DNA of 50,183 nt from Eubacterium sp. CAG:248 (GCA_000436475.1 FR886204.1:1-50183); one strand, 5' to 3'. Shown: positions 25,575 through 35,277, counted from the first letter of the stretch. Notes: generated from the sequence alone by a model not told the origin. Translations and numbers: made by a program.

Positions 25575-26246
25575 CTATTTTCTGTATTTCTCATACCACA
25601 TAAACACCATACTGATAAGAAGTAATATACAAGATACCCATATTGTATGTATTCCCCACGCCACAGAAAGATTACCGCCTATTCCTGCACCAACTGCGAA
25701 AAAGAATATTATTCCATAATAATGAAACGCTTTAATAAGAGGTTCCTTCCTTTTTTCCCTTAAAAAAGCAGATAATGCATCTGTACCACTTCTTAAGTTA
25801 CCTATGCACATTGTACTGGCATATGCAAAACCATTCACCTTTCTGAATGCCTGGACCTGCATGGCACATGAAAATGAGACAAGAACTGTGGCTGCCATAT
25901 TTAATGAATGAGGAATGAATCCAACTATCGCAAGAATGGCTATTTCTATAAGAATAATAAGCTGTCTCCAATGAATCCTCTTAGCCATTTTATATCTGGC
26001 ATTAATCTGTTCAGTAACAAGAACGCCAAGACCAAAAGCTAAAAATGGGAGCAGATATTTAATTCCACCTATAAAATTCCCTGTCATGAACTCCTGACTC
26101 ATAAGAACTACGTTACCAGTCTGGGCATTCGAGAATACCTTATCTCTTGTAAAGTAGGTATAAGCATCCTGAAAGCCTCCTGATACAGCAAGAACTGCAC
26201 CGTTTAAAAATGATTCTGACATCTGTATCTGTTTATTAGTTTTCAC
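25575..26246 (-). CDS. YoaK/DUF1275 family membrane protein
   Basis: Six-helix membrane protein of unknown function. The 223 residues carry the family features: an opening GAVLAVSGGFQDAYTYF, the segment NAQTGNVVLMS, and FRKVNGFAYASTMCIGNLRSGTDAL in the second half. The GTG at 26246 is the likely start, with AGGTGG 7 nt upstream; ATG at codon 9 is an alternative. It is followed within 28 bp by the helicase gene, probably by chance of operon packing. No substrate is established for the family in general. Confidence 0.85.
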   Translation of the reverse strand: MKTNKQIQMSESFLNGAVLAVSGGFQDAYTYFTRDKVFSNAQTGNVVLMSQEFMTGNFIGGIKYLLPFLAFGLGVLVTEQINARYKMAKRIHWRQLIILIEIAILAIVGFIPHSLNMAATVLVSFSCAMQVQAFRKVNGFAYASTMCIGNLRSGTDALSAFLREKRKEPLIKAFHYYGIIFFFAVGAGIGGNLSVAWGIHTIWVSCILLLISMVFMWYEKYRK

Positions 26247-26355
26247 AATAATCCACCTGTTTTCTATATATTTTCAACTGATTATAATAAATCAGACCAT
26301 ATATGTAAAATTTCAAAATAATATAGTCATAATCTCATAATTGTATATAAGACAT

Positions 26356-27948
26356 TTAGCCACGGTATATTACCACAATATCTCCATCCATAATAAATGT
26401 ATCACCAACTGGTATTATATTCTCATCACCACGCTTTACAAGTGCAATAATAAGATTCTCTGGCAGATTGAGCTCACGTATTGTCCTGTTACACCACGCA
26501 TCATCCTGTGTAACAACTCTTTCCTCCAGTGAATCATTATCAGAGCTTACATATGCTGGAACACTAAGTATAAGATTATCTCCTCCAAGTATTCTTGTGT
26601 TGCCTCTTGTTATTATAGACTCCCTGCCCCTTTTTATCATAAGAGCTATAGCACCTGTAGGCATATGTACCTCACTTATAAGCTTATTTTCCCAGTTATG
26701 TCCTTTAGGTATAAACATCCTCATAAGTGTAATGGCCGATTCTTCCTGATAATCATTAAATGTCTTTCTTACATCACTCTTTTCATCTATCATTTTCAGT
26801 TTTCTTGAAACTGCTGGAAGCAAAGTTCCCTGGATAGCAACTGAAATAAGCGATATCATAAAAACAATATTAAACAGATCCTTAGACATTTCACTTCCAC
26901 CTGCCATAACTGATATTGAGAAAACTATTGAAGAAGCTCCCCTTAGTCCAGCCCATGACACAAGCAGACACTGCCTAATAGAACACCTGAATGGAAGAAG
27001 AATAGCAAACACCGCAACAGGTCTTGCAATAAATGTAAGAAATACTGCAATAATAACTGATGTTAATATAGTAGCAGGAAACATATGCGGATATGATAAT
27101 AAACCAAGCATAAAGAATATGACTATCTGTGCAAGCGTTGTGACACCATCAAAAAAAGGTACTATATTTCCTTTATTCCGTATCTGGCTGTTACCAAGCA
27201 ATATTCCAAATAAATATATACACAAAAAGCAATTGCCACCAACATACTGTGACAATCCAAGACCAAGAAGCACAACAGCAAGTATAAATATGGCATCAAG
27301 ACCGTTGGCTATTATATCCGTTTTAGTAAGTACATATATAGCTATAGCTGCCAGAATAACACCAATAAGTGTACCGTATACAAGCTGGGCAAATATAGCA
27401 TATGGTACTGTTGACAGGTTATCTCCATTCAGTATTGATATTCCAATAACTGTAAGCATATAGGCAACCGGATCATTACTACCACTTTCTATTTCTAAAA
27501 GCGAAGCAACACCATCTTTAAGATTAAGCTTTTTTCTTCTTAATATAGCAAACACACTAGCCGCATCTGTTGCCGATATAACCGCACCAACAAGAAAACT
27601 CTCAGCAAAAGGAAATTTTAATATATAAAAACAAAAAACTGTTGTTAATGCTGCTGTTAATAATACACCACAGGTAGATAACAATATAGCTTTAGCAGCA
27701 ACCGGCTTTGCAGTTTTCCATTTCGTATTAAAACCACCATAAAACATAATAAAACCTAGTGCAATATTACATATATATTCTGTCGCCCTGAAATTATCAA
27801 ACTCAATTCCAGCTATACCGTCACAACCAAAAAGCATACCAATGCCTATAAAAAGAATAAGTGCTGGCATACCGAATTTACCTGAAAACTTATCTGCTGC
27901 AATACATAAAATAAGTACAATGGCTACTAATATTATTTCTAACGTCAT
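26356..27948 (-). CDS. CPA1-family Na+/H+ or K+/H+ antiporter with C-terminal RCK_C domains (NhaP2/CvrA type)
   Basis: Cation/proton antiporter. The first 390 residues hold about 12 hydrophobic segments with the conserved transport-core segments ISATDAASVFAILRRK and LEIESGSNDPVAYML. The last 140 residues are cytoplasmic and contain two RCK_C/TrkA-C-like units (PTGAIALMIKRGRE and LPENLIIALVKRGDE), as in K+/H+ antiporters of the NhaP2 type. The ATG at 27948 follows AAGGAAG. The length of 530 fits the subfamily. Whether Na+ or K+ is moved cannot be decided; the RCK_C tail suggests control by a cytoplasmic ligand. It is monocistronic in appearance. Confidence 0.88.
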   Translation of the reverse strand: MTLEIILVAIVLILCIAADKFSGKFGMPALILFIGIGMLFGCDGIAGIEFDNFRATEYICNIALGFIMFYGGFNTKWKTAKPVAAKAILLSTCGVLLTAALTTVFCFYILKFPFAESFLVGAVISATDAASVFAILRRKKLNLKDGVASLLEIESGSNDPVAYMLTVIGISILNGDNLSTVPYAIFAQLVYGTLIGVILAAIAIYVLTKTDIIANGLDAIFILAVVLLGLGLSQYVGGNCFLCIYLFGILLGNSQIRNKGNIVPFFDGVTTLAQIVIFFMLGLLSYPHMFPATILTSVIIAVFLTFIARPVAVFAILLPFRCSIRQCLLVSWAGLRGASSIVFSISVMAGGSEMSKDLFNIVFMISLISVAIQGTLLPAVSRKLKMIDEKSDVRKTFNDYQEESAITLMRMFIPKGHNWENKLISEVHMPTGAIALMIKRGRESIITRGNTRILGGDNLILSVPAYVSSDNDSLEERVVTQDDAWCNRTIRELNLPENLIIALVKRGDENIIPVGDTFIMDGDIVVIYRG

Positions 27949-28050
27949 ACAATCTTCCTTTTCCTTATATAAACACTTTCTAATGCATCATATTTTATAC
28001 GTTGTTTGATAACTTCGTAATAAAGGTTGATTATAACATACAATTTAACA

Positions 28051-28614
28051 TTAAGCCATAATTTCAATATATTTCTTTATAATATCTACTGTTCCATCAA
28101 CTCCGGCTTTAGTTTCATCTATACACAGATCATAAAAAGCTGCATTGCCCCACTCCTGGTTTGAACAGTATTTATGAAACTCTCTTCTTCTTGAATCAGT
28201 TTCGTCAACAACAGCCTTCGCCTTCTTTTCACTAAAATCATGCTTCTTTGCAATATGCCTGATTCTATCTGACTTATCGCCACTTAAAAATATACTGATT
28301 TTATCCTGTCTGTCGGAAAATGCATAGTTAGCACATCTGCCGATGATCACACAGCTCTCATCACCTATAAGAGGATATAATGCCTTTCTGGATTCAGAAA
28401 GAAGAATATCTCCTTCATCATCACTTATTGTATGCATAAGTGCATTTACTGGAATCTCTGAAAAAAAATAAGGAAATTTATCATATATCCCCTTTTCTTT
28501 TGCAAGCTTTATTATATGTTCTTTATTATAAAAGGAAAGCCCATACTCTTTGGCCAGCTTTAATCCTATTTCATCTCCATGGCAGCCACACTGTCTTGCT
28601 ATTGTAATAATCAT
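28051..28614 (-). CDS. Cytidylate kinase-like protein
   Basis: Small P-loop kinase-like protein (cytidylate kinase-like family 2). The 187 residues begin MIITIARQCGCHGDEIG, a variant nucleotide-binding loop typical of this group, followed by LAKEYGLSFYNKEHI, IGRCANYAF, and the arginine-rich lid ETDSRRREFHKYCS. The family is annotated by similarity; the true substrate is not established, and it is distinct from the essential Cmk of about 220 residues. The ATG at 28614 has GGAGG 5 nt upstream. The initiation region GAATGGAGGATTATTATG is identical to that of the hemolysin III gene at 49627. It follows lrgB on the same strand at 65 bp. Confidence 0.8.
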   Translation of the reverse strand: MIITIARQCGCHGDEIGLKLAKEYGLSFYNKEHIIKLAKEKGIYDKFPYFFSEIPVNALMHTISDDEGDILLSESRKALYPLIGDESCVIIGRCANYAFSDRQDKISIFLSGDKSDRIRHIAKKHDFSEKKAKAVVDETDSRRREFHKYCSNQEWGNAAFYDLCIDETKAGVDGTVDIIKKYIEIMA

Positions 28615-28679
28615 AATAATCCTCCATTCTTGCACACTGTAAGATATAATCTTTTCACATCTGTCTTCACTTTTAGTTC

Positions 28680-29372
28680 TTAAAGGAAATTAGCAAATAC
28701 ACTCGCCCCTATAACTGTAAGAATACCTGCTACAGCTATGGAAAGACTGCTCATAGCTCCTTCTATTTCACCCATTTCAATAGCCTTAGCCGTTCCAACT
28801 GCATGAGCTGATGTACCTATTGCAACACCTTTAGCTATAGGTTCTGTTATCTTAAATACATTGCATATAAACTCTGCAAGAATATTACCAATAACACCTG
28901 TAACAACAATGACCGCTACTGTTATAGTCACATATCCTCCAAGCTCCTCTGATACACCCATTCCGATAGCTGTTGTGATTGACTTTGGGAGCATAGTTAC
29001 ATACTGTTCATGTGTAAGTCCCATAATCATAGATAAAACAAGCACTGTAAGAAGACTTGTGACCACACCGGATGCTATTCCAAGAATAATAGCAGCAAAA
29101 TTGCTTTTTAACAGCTGTATCTGTTCATATAAAGGAATTGCCAGGCATACTGTAGCAGGTGTTAAAAGCCAGCTTAGATATTTAGCCCCTGCATTATAGC
29201 TTTCATAATCCACCTTTCCAGCTATAAGCACTACCATAGTAACAATGATTGATATAAGTAAAGGATTAAACAACCCTATTTTAAACTTCTTTTTTAGAAA
29301 TACTCCTGCCATGTATGCTATAAGACTTATAGATACTCCTGCGAATGCTGAATCAAGAAAAAAACTTTCCAT
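28680..29372 (-). CDS. lrgB: LrgB/CidB-family membrane protein
   Basis: Membrane partner of LrgA. The 230 residues hold about seven hydrophobic segments with the family hallmarks GLFNPLLISI, YLSWLLTPATVCLAIPLYEQ, LPKSITTAIGMGVSEELGG and GTSAHAVGTAKAIEMGE. AAGGAG lies before the ATG. It starts 25 bp after lrgA, so the two form one transcription unit. Known for the family: LrgAB/CidAB proteins affect murein hydrolase activity and death in staphylococci, and related pairs move pyruvate or other small acids. In a fermentative anaerobe an overflow-metabolite role is plausible but inferred. No LytSR two-component genes flank it. Confidence 0.9.
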   Translation of the reverse strand: MESFFLDSAFAGVSISLIAYMAGVFLKKKFKIGLFNPLLISIIVTMVVLIAGKVDYESYNAGAKYLSWLLTPATVCLAIPLYEQIQLLKSNFAAIILGIASGVVTSLLTVLVLSMIMGLTHEQYVTMLPKSITTAIGMGVSEELGGYVTITVAVIVVTGVIGNILAEFICNVFKITEPIAKGVAIGTSAHAVGTAKAIEMGEIEGAMSSLSIAVAGILTVIGASVFANFL

Positions 29373-29397
29373 TTTAATATATTCTCCTTACATATCA

Positions 29398-29760
29398 TTA
29401 AAATTCATCTTTATTTTTACTGTGTTTTACTATATATTGTGTTACATGTCCACTGACTAACATTACTGTAAATATAGCAGCAACTGTAATAATGCATACA
29501 GGGATAATTACTGGTTTAAGATTAAGCCATGATGACATAAGTCCGACACCTGCTGGAATAAACATCACAGGCATTATTTCTATAAGAAAACTTCCTGCCT
29601 CCTTCACTGATTCAAGCTTTATAATACCAGATAAAAGTCCGGCAAATAATATCACCATTCCATAAATACTGGCTGGCACCGGTAAAGGAAGCAGTTTGTT
29701 TAGAATTTCTCCGATCAAAGATATAACCAGAATGATTAAGAATTGTTTTAAATATTTCAT
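29398..29760 (-). CDS. lrgA: LrgA/CidA-family holin-like membrane protein
   Basis: Small membrane protein of 120 residues with four hydrophobic segments and the LrgA signature LLPLPVPASIYGMVILF followed by a conserved C-terminal helix pair. The ATG at 29760 is preceded by GGAGATT. The open frame extends 60 codons further upstream, but that part is low-complexity and unlike any LrgA, so it is leader. The 151-bp leader contains imperfect dyads (TGTATA...TATACA around GAATT/AATTC, about 29792-29830). The gene is followed by lrgB. Function as for LrgB: holin-like or small-acid transport. Confidence 0.88.
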   Translation of the reverse strand: MKYLKQFLIILVISLIGEILNKLLPLPVPASIYGMVILFAGLLSGIIKLESVKEAGSFLIEIMPVMFIPAGVGLMSSWLNLKPVIIPVCIITVAAIFTVMLVSGHVTQYIVKHSKNKDEF

Positions 29761-29911
29761 AATGAATCTCCATCCTTGCGCTGTTTTTTGTATATACGAA
29801 TTACATAAAAAGCAATTCTTTGTATACATGACGCAAAACCGTCGTTCATTATATAACCAGATATAAATACATATCAAGATGTTTTTATGAAAATACATTA
29901 AAAATACAATC

Positions 29912-31096
29912 CTATGATTTTTTTGCAATAAACTGTGCATATTCAGGGGACATGCTTCTTATCCTTTCAACAACAGCCTTTAACTCCTCAACTACATAAT
30001 CTGCCTCTTCCTTAGTTAAATCTTCACCTATTGTCATTCTGACAGAGTTTCGTGCAATGTTCTTATCAACTCCTATGGCCGTAAGTACATGCGATGGGTC
30101 CACAGAACCTGATGCACATGCCGAGCCTGCTGATACACATATCCCCTTCTGGTCTAACATTATAAGGAGCAGCTCTGAAGCAGCACCTATAAAACTCATA
30201 TGTATGTTGCCAGGAAGTCTTTTATATCTGTCTCCATTAAGTATTGCATATGGAATATCTGCTGATATTCTTTCTATGATATAATCTCTCATGCCAGATA
30301 CATATTTCATATTCTTTTCCATATTCATAGCCTCAAGTCTGGCTGCCTCTGCCATACCTATAATTCCAGGAACATTAAGCGTTCCTGCCCTGCGGCTTCT
30401 CTCCTGTGAGCCTCCATGAATAAAAGAACCTATCTTTACACTGTTACTAATATACAAAAAACCTGTTCCCTTGGGTCCATGAAACTTATGGCCGCTTGCA
30501 CTAAGCATATCTATATTCATATCCTTAACATTAACAGGAATATGTGCAAATGCCTGAACAGCATCCGTATGGAATATAACTCCTTTTGAATGTGCAGCAG
30601 CGCCAAGCTCCTTTATGGGTTCTATAGTACCAATCTCATTATTAGCATACATTATACTTGCAATAATAGTTGTGTCCTTTATAGCTGCACAGAATTCATC
30701 TATATCAACCAGTCCATTACTGTCAACGTCAAGATATGTTACTTCATATCCATGCTTTTCAAGCCACTCACATGTATGAAGTATAGCATGATGTTCAATC
30801 TTTGTTGTTATTATATGATTACCCTTATCCTTAAAACACTCTGCTGCCGCCTTAAGTGCCCAGTTATCTGATTCACTTCCACCTGCCGTAAAATATATTT
30901 CATTTGGCTTATCAGCACCTATTATATCTGCAATCGTTGTTCTTGCATCTTCAACTGCTTTTTTTGACTTCTGTGCAAAATTATATATACTTGACGGATT
31001 GGCATAGTTATCTGTAAAAAAAGGCAGCATACTGTTTAAAACCTCAGGTTTTACAGATGTTGTAGCCGCATTATCCATATATATTAATCTATCCAT
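29912..31096 (-). CDS. iscS: Cysteine desulfurase (IscS/NifS type) paired with MnmA
   Basis: PLP enzyme that takes sulfur from cysteine as an enzyme-bound persulfide. In 394 residues: IYMDNAATT at the start, PLP-binding Lys204 in SGHKFHGPKG, and catalytic Cys327 in SAGSACASG. The ATG at 31096 matches the usual family start. An alternative ATG at 31129 overlaps the mnmA stop codon (TAATG) and would add 11 residues, so coupling to mnmA remains possible. The preceding mnmA gene indicates that its main job is to supply sulfur for tRNA 2-thiouridine; no IscU or other Fe-S scaffold gene is adjacent. Confidence 0.92.
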   Translation of the reverse strand: MDRLIYMDNAATTSVKPEVLNSMLPFFTDNYANPSSIYNFAQKSKKAVEDARTTIADIIGADKPNEIYFTAGGSESDNWALKAAAECFKDKGNHIITTKIEHHAILHTCEWLEKHGYEVTYLDVDSNGLVDIDEFCAAIKDTTIIASIMYANNEIGTIEPIKELGAAAHSKGVIFHTDAVQAFAHIPVNVKDMNIDMLSASGHKFHGPKGTGFLYISNSVKIGSFIHGGSQERSRRAGTLNVPGIIGMAEAARLEAMNMEKNMKYVSGMRDYIIERISADIPYAILNGDRYKRLPGNIHMSFIGAASELLLIMLDQKGICVSAGSACASGSVDPSHVLTAIGVDKNIARNSVRMTIGEDLTKEEADYVVEELKAVVERIRSMSPEYAQFIAKKS

Positions 31097-31128
31097 ATTA
31101 AACCTGCTTTCTCTACATAATTCAGACA

Positions 31129-32196
31129 TTATATAATCACGCCACCACCAAGCACATACTCACCATCGTACAGTACAAGTGCCTGTCCTGGTGTTACTGC
31201 GCGCTGTGGTTCATCAAATGTACATTCAAGTGTTTTATCATCTATCATTCTTATCGTACAATCTGCGCCACCATGGCTGTAACGTATCTTTCCCTTTGCC
31301 CTTACCTGGCCTTGCAGCTTTTCTATTGACATAAAATTAAGATTGTTTGCATATAATGTTTTAGAGAACACATCATTATTCTCCCCTATTACAACCTCGT
31401 TAGTTTCTGGTCTTATTGCCACTACAAACACAGGATGTCCCATAGCCAGACCAAGACCCTTTCTTTGTCCTACTGTATAGTGAATAATACCATTATGCCT
31501 GCCTATGACATTACCATTTACGTCAACGAAATTACCTGGAACTGGCTTGTAATCAGTAGTTCTTTCTATATAACCAGCATAATCATTATCAGGGACAAAA
31601 CATATTTCCATGCTATCCGGTTTATGTGCAACCATCAGATTGTTATCTTCAGCTATTTTACGTACCTGCTCCTTAGTATAATCGCCTATCGGCATAATAG
31701 TATGTGCAAGCTGCTCCTGTGTAAGATTATACAGTGCATATGTCTGGTCTTTCTTTGCTGTCACTGAGTTTCTGATGGCATAACGGCCATTATCAAGCTG
31801 GCATATTCTTGCATAGTGACCCGTAGCTATGAAATCTGCACCTATCTGAAGACTTCTTTTAAGAAGCGACTCCCATTTAACATATCTGTTGCATGCTATA
31901 CATGGATTGGGGGTTCTTCCAAGCTTATACTCTTCAACAAAATAATCAATAACATTATCTTTAAACTCATTCTTAAAATTCATAACATAATATGGTATAT
32001 CAAGCTGGCCTGCAACTCTTCTTGCATCATCAACTGCCTGGATTCCACAGCAGCCATTCTCTGTTGTTTCCACAGAGTCATCCTGCCATATCTGCATTGT
32101 AACACCTATAACATCATATCCCTGTTCTTTTAAAAGAAATGCTGCAACAGACGAATCAACGCCGCCCGACATTCCTACTACTACTTTTTTCTTCAT
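31129..32196 (-). CDS. mnmA: tRNA-specific 2-thiouridylase MnmA
   Basis: Enzyme that makes the 2-thio group at wobble uridine 34 of Lys, Glu and Gln tRNAs. The 355-residue protein has the PP-loop SGGVDSS (10-16), the first catalytic Cys99 in PNPCIACN, the second catalytic Cys199 in SMEICFV, and the C-terminal segments YTVGQRKGLG and RAVTPGQALVLY. GGAGAT precedes the ATG. Its stop overlaps the alternative start of the desulfurase gene, which would pass sulfur to Cys199 in the reaction. The pairing of desulfurase and MnmA is a common Firmicute arrangement. Confidence 0.95.
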   Translation of the reverse strand: MKKKVVVGMSGGVDSSVAAFLLKEQGYDVIGVTMQIWQDDSVETTENGCCGIQAVDDARRVAGQLDIPYYVMNFKNEFKDNVIDYFVEEYKLGRTPNPCIACNRYVKWESLLKRSLQIGADFIATGHYARICQLDNGRYAIRNSVTAKKDQTYALYNLTQEQLAHTIMPIGDYTKEQVRKIAEDNNLMVAHKPDSMEICFVPDNDYAGYIERTTDYKPVPGNFVDVNGNVIGRHNGIIHYTVGQRKGLGLAMGHPVFVVAIRPETNEVVIGENNDVFSKTLYANNLNFMSIEKLQGQVRAKGKIRYSHGGADCTIRMIDDKTLECTFDEPQRAVTPGQALVLYDGEYVLGGGVII

Positions 32197-32265
32197 ATAT
32201 TATCTCCATATATTTATTACATATTTATTATTTTATTATTTATATTTTATCATCTTTTACACATA

Positions 32266-33528
32266 CTATGCATTTATGATCAGCTTATCTGCAATACCCT
32301 TAATCTCACACCAGTCATCTGCTGAATCCTCATCATATACAGCACACACCTTAAGACCCGCCTCTTTGGCTGCTTTAACACCTCTTAATATATCCTCATA
32401 AACCCATGTATCTTCTGAATTCATGCAGGCCTTATCGATAACCTTAAGATAACTGTTTTTATCACTCTTTTTTAAGCCAATATCATATACAGTATATATA
32501 TCATAAAAGCATTTTCTTATGCCAAGTCTGTCAAGCAGAATCTCTACACTGCTCTTTTCTGAAGCAGTAAATATAACAAGTTTACTTCCGGCCTCATACT
32601 CTCTTCTAACAAGCTCAACCATACCTTCTTTTGCCGGGATATCCGTTGCATAGTGCTTGTTCATGATTTCAACAGCAGCCTTACTTATCTGTTCAAGATC
32701 AGTATCTATCCCTAGTACATTTTTAAGATAGCATGCATAATCATTTAAATCCATAACACCTGTAATATCATCAAAATCATCTGGAAGCTCTGCACCTTTA
32801 TACAATGCATATTCTCTTGCACTATTTTTCCAGAAAGGCATTGAATCAACAAGTGTCCCATCCATATCAAATATTATGTTCTTTTTTTTCGCAAACAACT
32901 CCCTTGTCTTTATAAAAAGCTTCCTTGCAGCCTCAGCACAGTCATCAGATGCAAATATAGCAGATACTACTGCAATACCATCAACTCCTGTATCCTTTAG
33001 ATAATCACAGTTATCGTAATTGATGCCGCCTATGGCAACTACTGGAATATCCTTCATCATACCTGTCAGCTCTATGAGTGTTTCTTTACTCATATCTTTA
33101 GCATCAAGCTTAGTGCTTGTATGAAATACCGCTCCCATCCCTACATAATCGGCACCCATTCTTATAGCATTTTCAGCCTGTTCTTTAGTCTTAACAGTCA
33201 TGCCGATTATTTTTCCTTCACCAAGGACTGCCCTTGCAGTCTTATAATCAGCATCACTCTGTCCTATATGCACACCATCTGCATCAGCCTCTTTTGCAGC
33301 ATATATATCATCATCTATAACAAATGGCACACCATATTTTTTAGCAATAGGCTTTATTGCAATCGCTTTCTTTACTATTTCCTCATGTGTGGCATTCTTT
33401 TCTCTTAACTGTAAAAATGTAGCTCCGTTTGCAAGAACACTCTCGATAACTGAAAGAAAGTCCTTTCCGTTAAGCCATTGTGTATCTGTAACAGCATAAA
33501 GCTGCATATCTTCTCCTGTAACTCTCAC
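32266..33528 (-). CDS. thiE: ThiE-HAD fusion: thiamine-phosphate synthase with C-terminal HAD phosphatase domain
   Basis: The N-terminal part (about 8-210) is thiamine-phosphate synthase, which joins the pyrimidine and thiazole phosphates. Seen: FLQLREK (38-44), DGVHIGQSD (84-92), MGAVFHTSTK and GIAVVSAI (184-191). The C-terminal part (217-420) is a HAD-superfamily hydrolase with the nucleophile motif DMDGT (221-225), motif II in FTASEKSS, Lys in GLKKSDK and an acidic motif YEDILRG. A HAD domain in this place could dephosphorylate thiamine monophosphate; this is inference. The GTG at 33528 has AGGAGG 5 nt upstream; ATG at 33507 also has a GGAG box and is closer to the usual ThiE start. It is divergent from the MATE gene. 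No TPP riboswitch was seen. Confidence 0.9.
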   Translation of the reverse strand: MRVTGEDMQLYAVTDTQWLNGKDFLSVIESVLANGATFLQLREKNATHEEIVKKAIAIKPIAKKYGVPFVIDDDIYAAKEADADGVHIGQSDADYKTARAVLGEGKIIGMTVKTKEQAENAIRMGADYVGMGAVFHTSTKLDAKDMSKETLIELTGMMKDIPVVAIGGINYDNCDYLKDTGVDGIAVVSAIFASDDCAEAARKLFIKTRELFAKKKNIIFDMDGTLVDSMPFWKNSAREYALYKGAELPDDFDDITGVMDLNDYACYLKNVLGIDTDLEQISKAAVEIMNKHYATDIPAKEGMVELVRREYEAGSKLVIFTASEKSSVEILLDRLGIRKCFYDIYTVYDIGLKKSDKNSYLKVIDKACMNSEDTWVYEDILRGVKAAKEAGLKVCAVYDEDSADDWCEIKGIADKLIINA

Positions 33529-33677
33529 AGCAACCTCCTAAACATAATCCGCTATTTGCATATTAGTATAAAATTCTTTGCATTTTTTCGCAACTGTATT
33601 TATAATGTGATGTGCAAAAACAAAATCAAAATAAAAATAAAATCAAAGGAAAACAAAATTGAAAGGAAATTAAGATT

Positions 33678-35048
33678 ATGACTAAAGATTTAACAAAAGG
33701 AAAGATTATGCCTCTTCTTGTAGGATTTACGATTCCTCTTGTTCTTGGAAATCTCTTTCAGCTTACATATAATGCAGTTGACAGTATTATTGTTGGCCAG
33801 TTTGTTGGCAAAGAGGCTTTGGCAGCAGTCGGTATATGCAACCCTGTTATGACACTTATGATACTTTTTCTTAATGGATTGTGTATGGGTGCCAGCATAC
33901 TTATGGGTACACAATATGGTGCAAAGGACTATGATAAGCTGCATAGACAGATAAGCACAACTATGCTCTCAGGTGTCATATTTTCCATCATATTAAGCTT
34001 AATATGTATTATTTTTTCAGTACCAATACTGCATATACTCCAGGTCGATTCCTCTATAATAAAGCTTACAACCTCATATATGCGCATCATATTCATTGGC
34101 CTTGTATTTACATTCCTATACAACTTCTTTTCAAGCACATTAAGAGCTCTTGGTGACAGCCAGACACCTCTGTACTTTCTTATAGCCAGCTCTGTGCTTA
34201 ATGTAATTGGAGATCTATTCTTTGTAATTGTGCTTAAAATGGGAAGCAACGGATGTGCCATATCTACAGTTATAAGTGAAATGTTTTGCTGTATTTTCTG
34301 CATAATATATATCCAGAAAAAAGTCCCAGTTCTTTGTCTTGGAAAAAAATGGCTTGTATTTGACCATTCTCTTCTAAAAAAGACTATAAGCTATGGATGG
34401 GTATCTGCTATGCAGCAGGCAACAGTACAGCTTGGTAAAATAGGCATCCAGGCCATAGTAAACACTATGGGCGTATCTGTAGCTGCCGCCTTCGCCGTAG
34501 TAAACAGAATAGATGACTTTGCTTATACTCCTGAGCAGAACATCGGGCACGCCATGACAGCTCTTATGGCGCAGAACAAAGGTGCTAAAAAGCAGCAGCG
34601 TATGAAAGACGGCTTCAGATGTGGAATGATACTTGAATTCATATATGGAGTCATTCTGTTTCTCATATGTTTTTTACTGGCACGTCCTCTTATGCTTCTC
34701 TTTGTTAAGGATGAAGAAGTTATACTGCATGGTGTAAGATATTTAAGACTTATTTCATTTATGTATATTCTTCCAGCGGCAACTAACGGCATACAGGGTT
34801 ACTTCCGTGGCATAGGCGACCTTAAGATCACACTGCTTAGCAGCTTCATCAATATGGGTGTACGTGTTATTGCTGCTATCCCGCTTGTTCTTATACTTGG
34901 CATGGGAATAGAAGCTCTTCCACTATCTTATCTTGCAGGATGGGTTGGAATGCTTATAGCTGAGCTTCCTCTTCTTATAAAAAATTATCATCAGCTCACC
35001 AGAAATGCTACGTCTGAAAATAACAAAGCTGAAAATGACAAAGCATAA
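33678..35048 (+). CDS. MATE-family multidrug efflux transporter
   Basis: Twelve-helix cation-coupled exporter of 456 residues. The start TKGKIMPLLVGFTIPLVLGNLFQ, the NAVDSIIVGQFVG segment and the repeat of this pattern after the midpoint (SYGWVSAMQQATVQLGKIGIQA) are typical of clostridial MATE proteins of the MepA/NorM group. The hydrophilic C-terminal tail is short and Asn/Lys-rich. AAGGAA lies before the ATG. It is alone on the plus strand between two minus-strand groups and closed by a strong hairpin. Substrates cannot be predicted from the sequence. Confidence 0.9.
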   Translation: MTKDLTKGKIMPLLVGFTIPLVLGNLFQLTYNAVDSIIVGQFVGKEALAAVGICNPVMTLMILFLNGLCMGASILMGTQYGAKDYDKLHRQISTTMLSGVIFSIILSLICIIFSVPILHILQVDSSIIKLTTSYMRIIFIGLVFTFLYNFFSSTLRALGDSQTPLYFLIASSVLNVIGDLFFVIVLKMGSNGCAISTVISEMFCCIFCIIYIQKKVPVLCLGKKWLVFDHSLLKKTISYGWVSAMQQATVQLGKIGIQAIVNTMGVSVAAAFAVVNRIDDFAYTPEQNIGHAMTALMAQNKGAKKQQRMKDGFRCGMILEFIYGVILFLICFLLARPLMLLFVKDEEVILHGVRYLRLISFMYILPAATNGIQGYFRGIGDLKITLLSSFINMGVRVIAAIPLVLILGMGIEALPLSYLAGWVGMLIAELPLLIKNYHQLTRNATSENNKAENDKA

Positions 35049-35158
35049 TTTACTTTTGACACAACATTAAATATATTGTATAATAAAAATATCTTTTTGC
35101 TGTATACAACAAAAGATGAATAGTGTTTCACTTAACACTATAGTAACAATGACTTAAT

Positions 35159-35210
35159 AAAAAGAACTGCGGTTTCCAATGCATAATGCGTTGAAACCGC
35201 AGTTCTTTTT
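35159..35210. terminator. Bidirectional terminator between the MATE and nitroreductase genes
   Basis: A perfect 18-bp stem (35159-35176 with 35193-35210) begins AAAAAG and ends CTTTTT, so either strand ends in a U-run. A second small hairpin, TAGTGTT/AACACTA (35121-35140), lies before it. The two genes on either side converge here. Confidence 0.85.
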
Positions 35211-35277
35211 ATCCACTACTTATTATGTATCTGTTATATGCAATCTTTTAGCACAATTTAAGATAAATCCTCAAACT

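Noticed and set aside
29761..29940. Sixty-residue N-terminal extension of LrgA
   Set aside because: It is low-complexity sequence unlike the family, while a good ribosome site precedes the ATG at 29760.
33529..33677. TPP riboswitch upstream of the ThiE fusion
   Set aside because: The strong GTG ribosome site is near the divergent gap of only about 150 bp, and none of the conserved TPP-aptamer words is present.
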